In this document: in pieces, positions 33,176 to 41,312 of the stretch
How positions within the stretch are numbered: position 1 is the first letter of the stretch
Layout: every line of letters starts with the position of its first letter
DNA from: Hymenobacter sp. BT730
GTDB lineage: Bacteria > Bacteroidota > Bacteroidia > Cytophagales > Hymenobacteraceae
Assembly (NCBI RefSeq): GCF_030542105.1
Contig: NZ_JAUOFB010000001.1
Location: forward strand, 1,364,001-1,428,000
Length of the DNA stretch: 64,000 nt
Direction of reading: 5' to 3'
The notes under the pieces: model-generated
Told to the model about the DNA's origin: nothing
Databases searched by the model: none
Seen by the model: the letters and a program-made list of their open reading frames with translations, nothing else
Program-made: the position numbers and the translations under genes

Positions 33176-33664
33176 TTAAATGGCCGGCTGAGCGTCGCGC
33201 AGCGGAATGTTGTGCTGGGCAGCAAAGTTGCGGACCTGGTCGCGGAGGAAGCGTTTACGCTTTACGCCCCGCACCTCGCGCAGGCTGAGCGCGTGGGTAC
33301 CACCGTCCTGCAACTGCACGCGCAACTGCTGCGGGGCCAGATCCAGGCCTTTAATGGCCTCGGCCGGGAAGGCCTGCTTGGGCCGGAACAGCCCTGCCTT
33401 ATGCACAATGTAGGCCGGCGTGAACTCCAGGTAGCTTTGGGTGCCAAAAATGGGGGCGTTGTGCACCAGCACGTAGCCTACATACACCAGGCTGAAGGCC
33501 AGGAACACATAATGCAGGAAATGCAAGTCGTTCAGGCCACTGTCGGTCACAATCAGAGCAACAGTATAAGCAATCCAGAGCAGGCCAAAACCAATTTGTC
33601 CCCAGAAGGGAAGGCGCGAGTTATTGGCGGGCTGCAGGCGTATTCGGGTAGTTTTTGGCGGCAT
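33176..33664 (-). CDS. Hypothetical two-helix membrane protein
   Basis: A 162-residue protein with two adjacent membrane helices (about residues 24-40 and 48-68) followed by a soluble domain of about 90 residues: SYLEFTPAYIVHKAGLFRPKQAF, read in overlapping parts, IKGLDLAPQQLRVQLQDGGTHAL and a basic tail RGVKRKRFLRDQVRNF. The pattern, helices followed by a small beta domain with a strand-turn repeat, resembles bacterial PH-like domain proteins such as YcxB, but this is only a structural impression. It is convergent with dnaA and shares its terminator. No function is assigned. Confidence 0.7.
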   Translation of the reverse strand: MPPKTTRIRLQPANNSRLPFWGQIGFGLLWIAYTVALIVTDSGLNDLHFLHYVFLAFSLVYVGYVLVHNAPIFGTQSYLEFTPAYIVHKAGLFRPKQAFPAEAIKGLDLAPQQLRVQLQDGGTHALSLREVRGVKRKRFLRDQVRNFAAQHNIPLRDAQPAI

Positions 33665-33703
33665 AGAGGCAGATTAGTCTTGTCAGACCTACAAAGTAAA
33701 CGA

Positions 33704-33736
33704 AAAACCGGCAACGCTGGGAGCGAAGCCGGTTTT
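33704..33736 (-). terminator. Hairpin terminator downstream of the osmC-like gene
   Basis: AAAACCGGC (33704-33712) pairs with GCCGGTTTT (33728-33736). On the minus strand it follows the osmC-like stop by 30 bases and ends in a T-run. Confidence 0.8.
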
Positions 33737-33765
33737 AACCGGAGGCATTGCCGTACTAATGCAGG

Positions 33766-34197
33766 TTAGCTTTTCAGCGTAGCCGAGGCCAGCTCCATTT
33801 CCGGCACGGCACTCAGCAGCTGAGATATAGGGCAATGTAGCTTGGCATTTTCTGCCTGCTTCTGAAATTCTTCCTGGGTAATGCCCTCCACTTCGCCTTC
33901 TGTCTTCAGCGTAATTTTCACCACTTTCGGTATATCCCCGGAAGTATCCAGCGTCACCTTAGACTCCGTGCGGAGCTGCTTTACCTGGGCACCGGCTTTG
34001 GTCAGCTGGCCCGTGAGAAACATGGTGTAGCAGCCCGCGTGCGCCGCCCCAATAAGTTCTTCGGGGTTGGTGCCCTTCTGCCCTTCAAAGCGCGCGCCAA
34101 CGGAGTAGGGGGCTTTTACCAGGCCGCTTTGGGTAGAAACTTCGCCGCTGCCTTTGTTGTCGCCGTTCCAAACGGCATTGCCACGTTGATTGATCAT
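33766..34197 (-). CDS. OsmC-family peroxiredoxin
   Basis: A 143-residue OsmC/Ohr-family protein that reduces organic peroxides through two cysteines. The first is in IGAAHAGCYTMFLTGQL (about residue 57) and the second in AKLHCPISQLL (about residue 122), the expected spacing. GTNPEELIGAAHA and the N-terminal AVWNGDNKGSGEVST are typical of the OsmC rather than the Ohr branch. It is a single gene with its own hairpin terminator. Regulation by osmotic or oxidative stress is known for the family but no operator is recognised here. Confidence 0.92.
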   Translation of the reverse strand: MINQRGNAVWNGDNKGSGEVSTQSGLVKAPYSVGARFEGQKGTNPEELIGAAHAGCYTMFLTGQLTKAGAQVKQLRTESKVTLDTSGDIPKVVKITLKTEGEVEGITQEEFQKQAENAKLHCPISQLLSAVPEMELASATLKS

Positions 34198-34299
34198 GGG
34201 AGGTTGTAGTTAAGTAGAGAGTTGCGTTAAAGACTGTAGGTACGGTAAAATCCAGCGGCAGGATCAATCAGAAGCGCTGGCTTATGGCCATAGTAACTG

Positions 34300-34307
34300 T
34301 ATTTTTG
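34300..34307 (+). promoter_or_regulatory. Bacteroidota -7 element upstream of the GH3 gene
   Basis: TATTTTTG is an exact TAnnTTTG match 62 bases before the GH3 start. The -33 position, 20 bases upstream, reads GCTG and is weak. Confidence 0.45.
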
Positions 34308-34369
34308 ACGGTTGTTTCCGCCGCCCGGCCGGCTGCTTTTCGCATCCTGGCCTTTATTCAAGCTTCTGC

Positions 34370-35866
34370 ATGGGTCTGAAATCTGTTCTTAGCCGCCCTT
34401 TTGCTGCCTACATATATCACCAATACCAACAGTGGCAGCGGAATCCGGTAGCCACTCAGCAGCGCGTATTCAAGCAAATTGTGGAGCAGGCTTCCCAAAC
34501 TGCTTTCGGGCGCGACCATGAGTTTGCGGCCATGAAGACGCCTGCCGACCTGGCCCGGCAGGTTCCGGTGCGTGACTACGAAGGTTTGGCTCCCTACTTC
34601 AACCGCCTGAAGCAAGGGGAAGCCAACGTTTTTTGGCCGGGCAAGCCCCTGTATCTGGCTAAATCCAGTGGCACCACGTCGGGGGCAAAGTATATTCCCA
34701 TCACGGAGGCCAGCATTTCTAACCACATCAATGGTGCCCGCGACGCCCTGTTGCATTATGTGCATGCCACCGGCCGCAGCCGATTTCTGGATGGCAAGCT
34801 GATTTTTCTAAGTGGTTCACCGGTATTGGAGGATGTAGGAGGTATACCTACAGGGCGTCTTTCCGGGATTATCAACCACCATGTACCGGCCTATCTGCGG
34901 CGCAACCAACTGCCCAGCTATGCTACCAACTGTATTGAGGATTGGGAGACAAAGCTGGACCACATAGCCGACGAAATGCTGGGCCAGAAAATCACCCTCA
35001 TTTCCGGCATTCCGCCTTGGGTGCAGATGTATTTTGATAAGATTGTAGCCCGCACAGGCCGGCCGGTAGGAGAGGTATTCTCGGATTTTAATCTGTTTGT
35101 GTACGGCGGCGTAAACTTTGAGCCTTATCGTAAAAAGCTGTTTGAAACTATTGGGCGCCCCATCGACCACATTGAGCTGTTTCCGGCATCAGAGGGTTTT
35201 CTGGCTTTTCAGGATGAGCCGGGCAATCCGGGCCTGTTGCTGCTGCTCAATGCAGGTATTTTTTACGAGTTTATTCCGGCTGAGCGCATTTTTGAGGCAA
35301 ATCCGCCCCGCCTGACCCTGGCCGATGTAGAGTTAGACAAGCAATACGCCCTGGTGCTCAATTCCAATGCCGGGCTCTGGGGCTATAGCATTGGCGACAC
35401 CATACGCTTTGTGAGTCTTGCCCCGTACCGCGTGGTGGTCACTGGCCGTATCAAGCATTACCTGTCGGCTTTTGGAGAGCATGTTATTGGGGAAGAAGTA
35501 GAGCAGGTTCTGCGTGATGCTATGCAGCAGCACCCGGAGGTAGAAGTGGTAGAATTTACCGTAGCCCCGCACATCAGCGACAACCCCTTGGTTGATTCCT
35601 ACCATGAATGGCTTATCGAGTTTGCGCATCTACCCCAAGACATAGGCAGTTTCGCGGCAGCACTTGATGCGGGCCTACGCCGGCGCAACGTGTACTATAA
35701 TGATTTGATAAAGGGCCGCATCCTGACTCCCCTCCAAATCACAAGCTTACCACTAGGGGCCTTCCAACGCTACATGAAGAGTTTAGGCAAGCTGGGCGGA
35801 CAGAACAAAGTGCCGCGGCTGAGTAACGACAGGAAGGTTGCGGATGGACTGCTGAGTGCTAGCTAA
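34370..35866 (+). CDS. GH3-family acyl-adenylate-forming protein
   Basis: A 498-residue member of the GH3 (auxin-responsive promoter) family, part of the adenylate-forming enzymes that join carboxylic acids to amines or thiols through an acyl-AMP. Signature motifs: the ATP-phosphate loop KSSGTTSGAKYIPIT (about residues 100-115), the mid motif FVYGGVNFEPY (about 243-253), and YSIGDTIRFVSL with the ATP-ribose aspartate; the C-terminal mobile lobe follows. Length is normal. Bacterial members have no well-defined substrate; plant enzymes conjugate jasmonate and auxin. It begins a run of same-strand genes reaching to rseP, though gaps suggest several promoters. Confidence 0.92.
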   Translation: MGLKSVLSRPFAAYIYHQYQQWQRNPVATQQRVFKQIVEQASQTAFGRDHEFAAMKTPADLARQVPVRDYEGLAPYFNRLKQGEANVFWPGKPLYLAKSSGTTSGAKYIPITEASISNHINGARDALLHYVHATGRSRFLDGKLIFLSGSPVLEDVGGIPTGRLSGIINHHVPAYLRRNQLPSYATNCIEDWETKLDHIADEMLGQKITLISGIPPWVQMYFDKIVARTGRPVGEVFSDFNLFVYGGVNFEPYRKKLFETIGRPIDHIELFPASEGFLAFQDEPGNPGLLLLLNAGIFYEFIPAERIFEANPPRLTLADVELDKQYALVLNSNAGLWGYSIGDTIRFVSLAPYRVVVTGRIKHYLSAFGEHVIGEEVEQVLRDAMQQHPEVEVVEFTVAPHISDNPLVDSYHEWLIEFAHLPQDIGSFAAALDAGLRRRNVYYNDLIKGRILTPLQITSLPLGAFQRYMKSLGKLGGQNKVPRLSNDRKVADGLLSAS

Positions 35867-35955
35867 CCCTGTACCCTGTTAGAAATACCTGCTTTTCGTT
35901 TTGGCTTAACAAAGTAGCCGCGTTGTCAAATGGCACTTTAAAACCCTCTTTGTAT

Positions 35956-36801
35956 ATGCGCCCATTCGTTCTTTTATTCCTGAGCCTGCTGCTATGCGGC
36001 CCTCTCCTAGCGGCCCCGAAAAAGGCGGTGCCATTGCGGGTGGCCACTTACAATCTGCGTTTGAACATTGCCAGTGACGGCCCCGATGCCTGGCCTTTGC
36101 GCAAGGAAATGGTCAAAGGGCTGGTTCGTTACCATGATTTCGACGTATTCGGCACGCAGGAGGGTTTTCGCGGCCAGCTAATGGATTTGGGGGAGCTGCC
36201 GGAGTACACCTTTGTGGGCCATGGCCGCGAGGATGGCAAGGAAGCCGGCGAGCATTCGGCGATTTTCTACAAGAAAAGTAGGCTGCAGCTGCTGCAAACC
36301 GGTGATTTCTGGTTGAGTCAAACGCCAGATCAACCGTCTAAGGGCTGGGATGCCACGTGCTGCAACCGCATCTGCACCTGGGCCAAATTCCGGGATGTGC
36401 AAACCAAAAAGGAGTTCTTCTTTTTCAGCGTCCACTTTGATCATCAGGGTGTGGAAGCCCGCCGCCAGTCGGGCCGGCTGATGGTGCAAAAGATTCAGGA
36501 AATTGCCAAAAGCGCCCCGGTTATCTGCGCAGGAGACTTTAACTCCACGCCCGACACCGAGCAGATCAAGACCATGCAAACGCTGCTGCGCGACGCGTAC
36601 CAGGTAACCGCGCAGCCTCCGTACGGCCCCACGGGCACCTTCAACGCCTTCAAACTGGATGCGCCCCTTACGGACCGAATTGATTACATCTTTGTCAGTC
36701 AGGGCATCTCCGTGCTGAACTACGGGGTGCTGACTGATTCCTTGCGCGGTCGGTACCCGTCCGACCATTTTCCGGTGGTCGTCACCGTGACGCTGCCGTA
36801 A
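35956..36801 (+). CDS. Exported endonuclease/exonuclease/phosphatase-family hydrolase
   Basis: A 281-residue metal-dependent phosphoesterase of the EEP superfamily with a signal peptide (MRPFVLLFLSLLLCGPLLAA), which fixes the start at 35956. Core motifs: VATYNLRLNI (Asn metal ligand), GTQEGFRGQL (Glu), VHFDHQG (His), CAGDFNSTPD (Asp/Asn) and terminal SDHFPVVVTV (Asp-His catalytic pair). All residues for catalysis are present. Exported members in Bacteroidota act on phosphodiesters or phospholipids in the periplasm; the exact substrate is unknown. It is followed 19 bases later by the GreA-like gene, so the two may be co-transcribed. Confidence 0.92.
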   Translation: MRPFVLLFLSLLLCGPLLAAPKKAVPLRVATYNLRLNIASDGPDAWPLRKEMVKGLVRYHDFDVFGTQEGFRGQLMDLGELPEYTFVGHGREDGKEAGEHSAIFYKKSRLQLLQTGDFWLSQTPDQPSKGWDATCCNRICTWAKFRDVQTKKEFFFFSVHFDHQGVEARRQSGRLMVQKIQEIAKSAPVICAGDFNSTPDTEQIKTMQTLLRDAYQVTAQPPYGPTGTFNAFKLDAPLTDRIDYIFVSQGISVLNYGVLTDSLRGRYPSDHFPVVVTVTLP

Positions 36802-36820
36802 TGAATAGATATCCAGAAAA

Positions 36821-37270
36821 ATGCCCATAAAACTCGCCCTCTTCTCTGCTTGCCAACAATACGTTCAGCAGCGCATTGAAGCCTGCCAGCACGCCATGCA
36901 GGCCGCGCAGGAGTCGGCCAACTCAGAAACTAAGAGCAGCGCCGGCGACAAGTATGAAACCGGCCGCGCCATGGCCCAGAACGAGCGGGACCGAAATGCC
37001 GTGCAGCTCCAGCAGGCCAAACAGCTGCAGGGCGAGCTGGACCGCATCCAGCCCGAAAAATCCTGCGACACAGTGCGCCCCGGCGCGCTGGTGCACACCA
37101 GTATGGGCCGTTTCTATATCAGCATCAGCGCCGGTAAGGTGATGGTAGATGGGCAGGATTACTTCGCTGTTTCAGCGGCCGCGCCGGTAACGGTGGCGCT
37201 GAGCGGCAAGCGTACCGGGGAGCAGGCGGTTTTCAATGGCAAGCCAGTGCAAATTAGCGCCATCCAGTAG
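36821..37270 (+). CDS. GreA/GreB-like coiled-coil protein
   Basis: A 149-residue cytoplasmic protein with an N-terminal helical pair (residues of about 8-75, rich in Q, A and E: IEACQHAMQAAQESAN, then RAMAQNERDRNAVQLQQAKQ) and a C-terminal beta domain (VRPGALVHTSMGRFYISISAG, then VTVALSGKRTGE). This is the layout of GreA/GreB transcript-cleavage factors, although the acidic tip residues of Gre proteins are replaced here by a KSSAGDKYETGR hairpin. Homologues are often labelled 3-oxoacyl-ACP synthase in databases, which the sequence does not support. The stop is five bases before the next gene. Confidence 0.75.
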   Translation: MPIKLALFSACQQYVQQRIEACQHAMQAAQESANSETKSSAGDKYETGRAMAQNERDRNAVQLQQAKQLQGELDRIQPEKSCDTVRPGALVHTSMGRFYISISAGKVMVDGQDYFAVSAAAPVTVALSGKRTGEQAVFNGKPVQISAIQ

Positions 37271-37275
37271 CTCCA

Positions 37276-37944
37276 ATGGCTAGAACACTCTTTATAGTAA
37301 TCCTCTTATTCATTGCAGGCTGCGAATCCAAAACGGTAGTCTCTGAGGTCGGTAAGTCTTCTGCTAAAAAAATGGATAGCCTGCTAGATTCGACGGTAAC
37401 AACCTCAGTCTCAGCGCCCGTATCAGATGATTTTCTGCGCCCTGCAAAGTTTAAGGTGGCGAAGCTGGATAGCTTTCGAATAGTAGATAAAGATGATAAG
37501 CTGGTGACCCTGACCGCTGCTGAGGAGCGTCAATATTTGCAGCATAAAGTAGAGCACAGTGTTTATGCGCCCTACTATTTCTATTCGGTGCAGCAGAATA
37601 CGCCTGCTCGCAAAGTCATTACCGTGTTAACTTATGACGGGGAGTATAAGACCGATTTATTACGTCTGGCGTACGACTCGCATAATAAACTCATCAGTCG
37701 GCAGGTAGTTGCATTTGTTGCTACGGATGGCGAAGTCAGGCACGAGGCTTATGGCTGGTTTGAATCACCAACTGTATTTCAATTTGTGGAGGTACACGAA
37801 GAGCCTGTAAGTGAAACGCCCACTAACGCGAATTACCTGCTGGATTCTCTGGTAACGCGGTACACAGTGAAAAATGAGCAGTTCGAAATAGTTGATAAGA
37901 GCACGTACCAGCGCCAGCGGCAAGTACCCCGCTCAGCAGAGTAA
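37276..37944 (+). CDS. Hypothetical lipoprotein
   Basis: A 222-residue lipoprotein with a short signal (MARTLFIVILLFIAGC; lipobox FIAGC, cysteine at residue 16). The mature chain is polar, with a serine- and threonine-rich linker (about 25-55) and then a domain of alternating strands (LDSFRIVDKDDKLVTLTA, VITVLTYDGEYKTDLLRLAYD, ISRQVVAFVATDGEVRHEAYG). No enzymatic motif. It starts five bases after the GreA-like gene and is likely translated from the same message. dxr begins 65 bases downstream. Confidence 0.75.
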   Translation: MARTLFIVILLFIAGCESKTVVSEVGKSSAKKMDSLLDSTVTTSVSAPVSDDFLRPAKFKVAKLDSFRIVDKDDKLVTLTAAEERQYLQHKVEHSVYAPYYFYSVQQNTPARKVITVLTYDGEYKTDLLRLAYDSHNKLISRQVVAFVATDGEVRHEAYGWFESPTVFQFVEVHEEPVSETPTNANYLLDSLVTRYTVKNEQFEIVDKSTYQRQRQVPRSAE

Positions 37945-38009
37945 CTGGCCGAAGAAGCTGGCAGTTCTTCCCGTACCTTTACGTTGCTTCGGCTTACCAC
38001 AGTCCTTCA

Positions 38010-39179
38010 ATGCCCACTTCAGTTTCCCCCCAACGCGTTACCCTGCTTGGCTCTACCGGTTCCATCGGAACGCAGGCACTAGACGTTATTCGTAGTCACC
38101 GCGGCCGATTCTCGGTTACGGCCCTGTCCGCGCAATCTAACGCCGATTTACTAGTGCAGCAGGCGCGGGAGTTTCGGCCCGCCGCTGTGGTGATTGGTGA
38201 TGAAAGCAAGTACGCGGCGGTTTGTGAGGCGCTGGCCAATCAGCCGGAAACCGAAGTACTGGCTGGTGCCGCCGCCCTGGCCGATGTAGCGGGCCGGGAG
38301 GATACTGACATCGTCCTGACGGCCATGGTAGGCTATGCCGGGCTGTTGCCTACGGTGCGCGCTATTCGGGCTGGGAAATCCATTGCCCTGGCTAACAAAG
38401 AAACCCTGGTAGTAGCCGGTCAGCTGATTACCGAGCTGGTAAAGCAGCACGGCGTGGGCCTGTATCCGGTAGACTCCGAGCACTCCGCTATTTTTCAGTG
38501 CCTGGTAGGGGAGGAGCGCAACCCCATCGAAAAAATCATTCTCACAGCATCCGGTGGGCCCTTCCGGGGGCGCACCGCCGAGCAATTGGCGCAAGTAACC
38601 AAAGCGCAGGCCCTGAAACACCCTAACTGGGACATGGGCGCCAAAATCACCATCGATTCGGCTTCCCTGATGAACAAAGGGCTGGAGGTGATTGAAGCCA
38701 AATGGCTCTTCAACCTGACCAATGACCAGATTGACGTGGTAGTGCATCCGCAAAGCATTATTCACTCGCTGGTGCAGTTTCAGGATGGCTCGCTGAAAGC
38801 GCAAATGGGCTTGCCCGATATGAAACTGCCTATTCAGTATGCGCTGGGCTACCCCGAGCGGCTGCCGTCCGACTTTCCCCGCTTCTCGTTTCTGGATTAT
38901 CCGCAGCTCACCTTTGAACAGCCTGACCGCACCACCTTCCGCAACCTGCCGCTGGCGTTTGAAGCCATGCGCCGGGGCGGCAATGCGCCCTGCGTGCTGA
39001 ATGCAGCCAATGAAATTGCTGTGGCCGCCTTCCTGCGCGACCAGGTCGGCTTCCTGCAAATGCCCGACATCGTGGAGGAGTGCCTCGCGCGGGTTTCGTA
39101 CCTTGCCGAACCTTCGCTGGATGACTATGTTTCTACGGACCAGGAAACGCGCCGCGTAGCGCAGGAACTGGTGGGCTAG
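38010..39179 (+). CDS. dxr: 1-deoxy-D-xylulose 5-phosphate reductoisomerase
   Basis: Second enzyme of the MEP isoprenoid pathway, making 2-C-methyl-D-erythritol 4-phosphate with NADPH and a divalent metal. The 389-residue chain has the Rossmann motif LLGSTGSIGTQALDVI (about residues 12-27), LANKETLVVAG, the metal and substrate motif PVDSEHSAIFQCL (about residues 152-164), TASGGPFRGR, SLMNKGLEVIEA and the late signature LNAANEIAVAAFL. All family residues appear in place and the length is normal. It precedes rseP by 124 bases, a pairing usual in Bacteroidota. Confidence 0.97.
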   Translation: MPTSVSPQRVTLLGSTGSIGTQALDVIRSHRGRFSVTALSAQSNADLLVQQAREFRPAAVVIGDESKYAAVCEALANQPETEVLAGAAALADVAGREDTDIVLTAMVGYAGLLPTVRAIRAGKSIALANKETLVVAGQLITELVKQHGVGLYPVDSEHSAIFQCLVGEERNPIEKIILTASGGPFRGRTAEQLAQVTKAQALKHPNWDMGAKITIDSASLMNKGLEVIEAKWLFNLTNDQIDVVVHPQSIIHSLVQFQDGSLKAQMGLPDMKLPIQYALGYPERLPSDFPRFSFLDYPQLTFEQPDRTTFRNLPLAFEAMRRGGNAPCVLNAANEIAVAAFLRDQVGFLQMPDIVEECLARVSYLAEPSLDDYVSTDQETRRVAQELVG

Positions 39180-39303
39180 CTAACCCAGCCAAGCACTTAT
39201 CCTCCTAACATGAGCTGAGGTTACACATAAGGTAATCCTACTGGCATTCCCGGATAACAAGCAGAATTAACAATACCCAACACCTGACAACTCAACAAAC
39301 TGA

Positions 39304-40614
39304 ATGGATTATTTAGTAATGGCCGGCCAGCTCATTCTGGGGCTGACAATTCTGGTGGGCGTGCACGAAATGGGGCACATGCTGGCGGCTAAGTGGTTTG
39401 GAATGCGCGTGGAAAAGTTTTCCATAGGCTTTCCACCCAAGATTTTTGGTAAAAAAATTGGGGAAACAGAATATATGCTGGGCGCCGTGCCGCTGGGTGG
39501 TTTTGTGAAAATCACGGGCATGGTTGATGAGTCTTTGGACACGGAAAGCCTGAAGCAGGAGCCCCAGCCCTACGAGTTTCGGGCTAAGCCAGCCTGGCAG
39601 CGCCTCATTGTGATGCTGGGCGGTATCATCGTAAACGTAGTAACCGGTATTCTCATTTTCTCACTGCTCACTTACATCTATGGGGAGAGCTACCTACCCG
39701 CTTCGGAGGCCCGCTTTGGTGTGGTGCCCAATGAGCTAGGCAAGGAAATTGGCTTCCAGACCGGCGACAAAATTGTGAAAATCAATGGTCGCCCCTTCAC
39801 GGAGTTCAATGACGTGTATGGTCCTGATGTGGTGCTGGGCTCCGGCAGCTACTACACCGTAGAGCGGAAAGGCCAGCTGGTGGATATTTCTGTGCCCCAG
39901 AACTTCATGGACCGCCTGGCCGACCAGGATCAGTCTTTGTTTGTAGTGCCGCTGGACCCCTTTGTAGTGGGTGAGGTAGTACCGGGTCAGCCAGCTTCCA
40001 AAGCTGGGCTACTGGCCGGCGACCGTATCCTGCGTGTAGCCGATAAGCCCATTCAGTTCTTTCCTGAGCTGCAGCAGGCGCTGAAAGACAATGCCGGCAA
40101 AGAAACGCCGCTACTGGTAGAGCGCAACCGCCAATCCGTATCGCTCAAGGTAAAGGTAGATGAAGACGGTAAAGTAGGGTTCCGGCCTAAGTCCTTGCTG
40201 GAATATGCTACCCGCAAGTATAGCCTACTGGAGTCGGTGCCAGCTGGTACCAAGCAGGCATTTGGCATTGTCAGCACGCAGGTGAAGGCCTTTGGCAAGA
40301 TTTTCCGGGGTGAAGCTTCGGCCCGCAAGTCTCTGGGTGGGCCCATGGCCATTGCCCAGCAGTATGGCTCCACCTTCGACTGGTTGAAGTTCTGGACGCT
40401 GACCGGCATGCTTTCCATGGTGCTGGCCTTCATGAACCTCTTGCCCATTCCGGCCCTGGATGGTGGCCACGTGCTGTTCCTGACCTACGAAATGGTATCG
40501 GGCCGTAAGCCCTCCGACCGTTTCCTGGAAAACGCCCAGAAAGTAGGTATGGCCCTGATTCTGTGCCTAATGGTCTTCGTGATTTTCAACGACCTATTCA
40601 AGTCTCTGTTTTAA
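39304..40614 (+). CDS. rseP: Site-2 protease RseP
   Basis: A 436-residue inner-membrane zinc protease that cuts transmembrane segments of anti-sigma factors and remnant signal peptides. The first helix carries GVHEMGHMLAAKWFG (HExxH, about residues 21-25); the third carries PALDGGHVLFL with the aspartate metal ligand (about residue 385). Two PDZ-type segments lie between (FGVVPNELGKEIGFQTGDKI and GEVVPGQPASKAGLLAGDRI). Hydrophobic helices at about 5-25, 97-120, 370-395 and 410-430 fit the four-helix topology. It follows dxr, and the exported DUF6702 gene follows by 133 bases. The anti-sigma target is not in the window. Confidence 0.95.
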   Translation: MDYLVMAGQLILGLTILVGVHEMGHMLAAKWFGMRVEKFSIGFPPKIFGKKIGETEYMLGAVPLGGFVKITGMVDESLDTESLKQEPQPYEFRAKPAWQRLIVMLGGIIVNVVTGILIFSLLTYIYGESYLPASEARFGVVPNELGKEIGFQTGDKIVKINGRPFTEFNDVYGPDVVLGSGSYYTVERKGQLVDISVPQNFMDRLADQDQSLFVVPLDPFVVGEVVPGQPASKAGLLAGDRILRVADKPIQFFPELQQALKDNAGKETPLLVERNRQSVSLKVKVDEDGKVGFRPKSLLEYATRKYSLLESVPAGTKQAFGIVSTQVKAFGKIFRGEASARKSLGGPMAIAQQYGSTFDWLKFWTLTGMLSMVLAFMNLLPIPALDGGHVLFLTYEMVSGRKPSDRFLENAQKVGMALILCLMVFVIFNDLFKSLF

Positions 40615-40747
40615 AGGCTGAACCCATTGCTCCCCTTCCGTGGTTTGTAGGCGCGGGCTGGTCTGATTGTTGAATAGCGTACTGTTCATCTTTCGGCCTT
40701 CTCAAAGCCCACTCCCGGAAGGGGAGTTTTCTTGTAGCCCACTTCGT

Positions 40748-41245
40748 ATGCGTCGTTTCGTTTTCCTTTTAATAGGCCTCCTGAGCATCAGCCTGGCCGC
40801 CATGGCGCATGCCTACCATGCCAGCATCATGGATGTGCGCTATAATGCCCAGAAGCAACAGTTGGAAATTGCCCTGAAGGTGTTTACCGATGACTTTGAA
40901 AAGGCCCTTTCTCAAGGACAACCCAAGCCCATCAGCCTGCTGCACATGCCGGCCACCCAAACCAAGCCCCTAACGGCCGCATACCTCACCCGCACGTTGC
41001 GCTTCGGCACCAAGCCCGGCGAAACCCTGCCACTTACCTATCTGGGTATGCAGCATGAGGGCGATGCACACTGGCTCTACTGCACAGTAAAGCTGCCCCG
41101 CGCCCTCACTAGCCTCACCCTCAACCATAAGCTGCTGTTGGATCAGTTTTCAGATGAAATGAACATCGTAAATCTGGAAGCCGGCGGTAAAAAGCAAAGC
41201 ACCTTGTTCCGGGGTGGGGAGGAAGAGCAAACATTTAGCTGGTAA
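40748..41245 (+). CDS. Exported DUF6702-family protein
   Basis: A 165-residue secreted protein. The start at 40748 gives a signal peptide (MRRFVFLLIGLLSISLAA, cleavage near AHA); the ATG-less frame to 40667 adds 27 unrelated residues. The mature protein opens with YHASIMDVRYNAQKQQLEIALKVF, a pattern of DUF6702 proteins, followed by DDFEKALS and a beta-rich remainder ending in EEEQTFSW. A YHxS start is a constant of the family; no function has been assigned. It probably acts in the periplasm. A repeat-derived hairpin with a T-run follows the stop codon. Confidence 0.82.
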   Translation: MRRFVFLLIGLLSISLAAMAHAYHASIMDVRYNAQKQQLEIALKVFTDDFEKALSQGQPKPISLLHMPATQTKPLTAAYLTRTLRFGTKPGETLPLTYLGMQHEGDAHWLYCTVKLPRALTSLTLNHKLLLDQFSDEMNIVNLEAGGKKQSTLFRGGEEEQTFSW

Positions 41246-41264
41246 ACAGAGGCGTTTTAATATT

Positions 41265-41302
41265 CTGTCATCCTGAGCTTTGCTCGGGATGACAGTTTTT
41301 TT
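41265..41302. terminator. TGTCATCC-type repeat acting as terminator, copy 3
   Basis: CTGTCATCCTGAGC (41265-41278) pairs with GCTCGGGATGACAG (41282-41295), fourteen pairs including one wobble, over a three-base loop, followed by seven T. It serves the DUF6702 gene and lies just before the end of the convergent PorE-like gene. Confidence 0.82.
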
Positions 41303-41312
41303 GTTCCCCACT

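Noticed and set aside
38151-39059. A 302-codon minus-strand frame
   Set aside because: Antisense to dxr, without domain or signal; dxr is certain.
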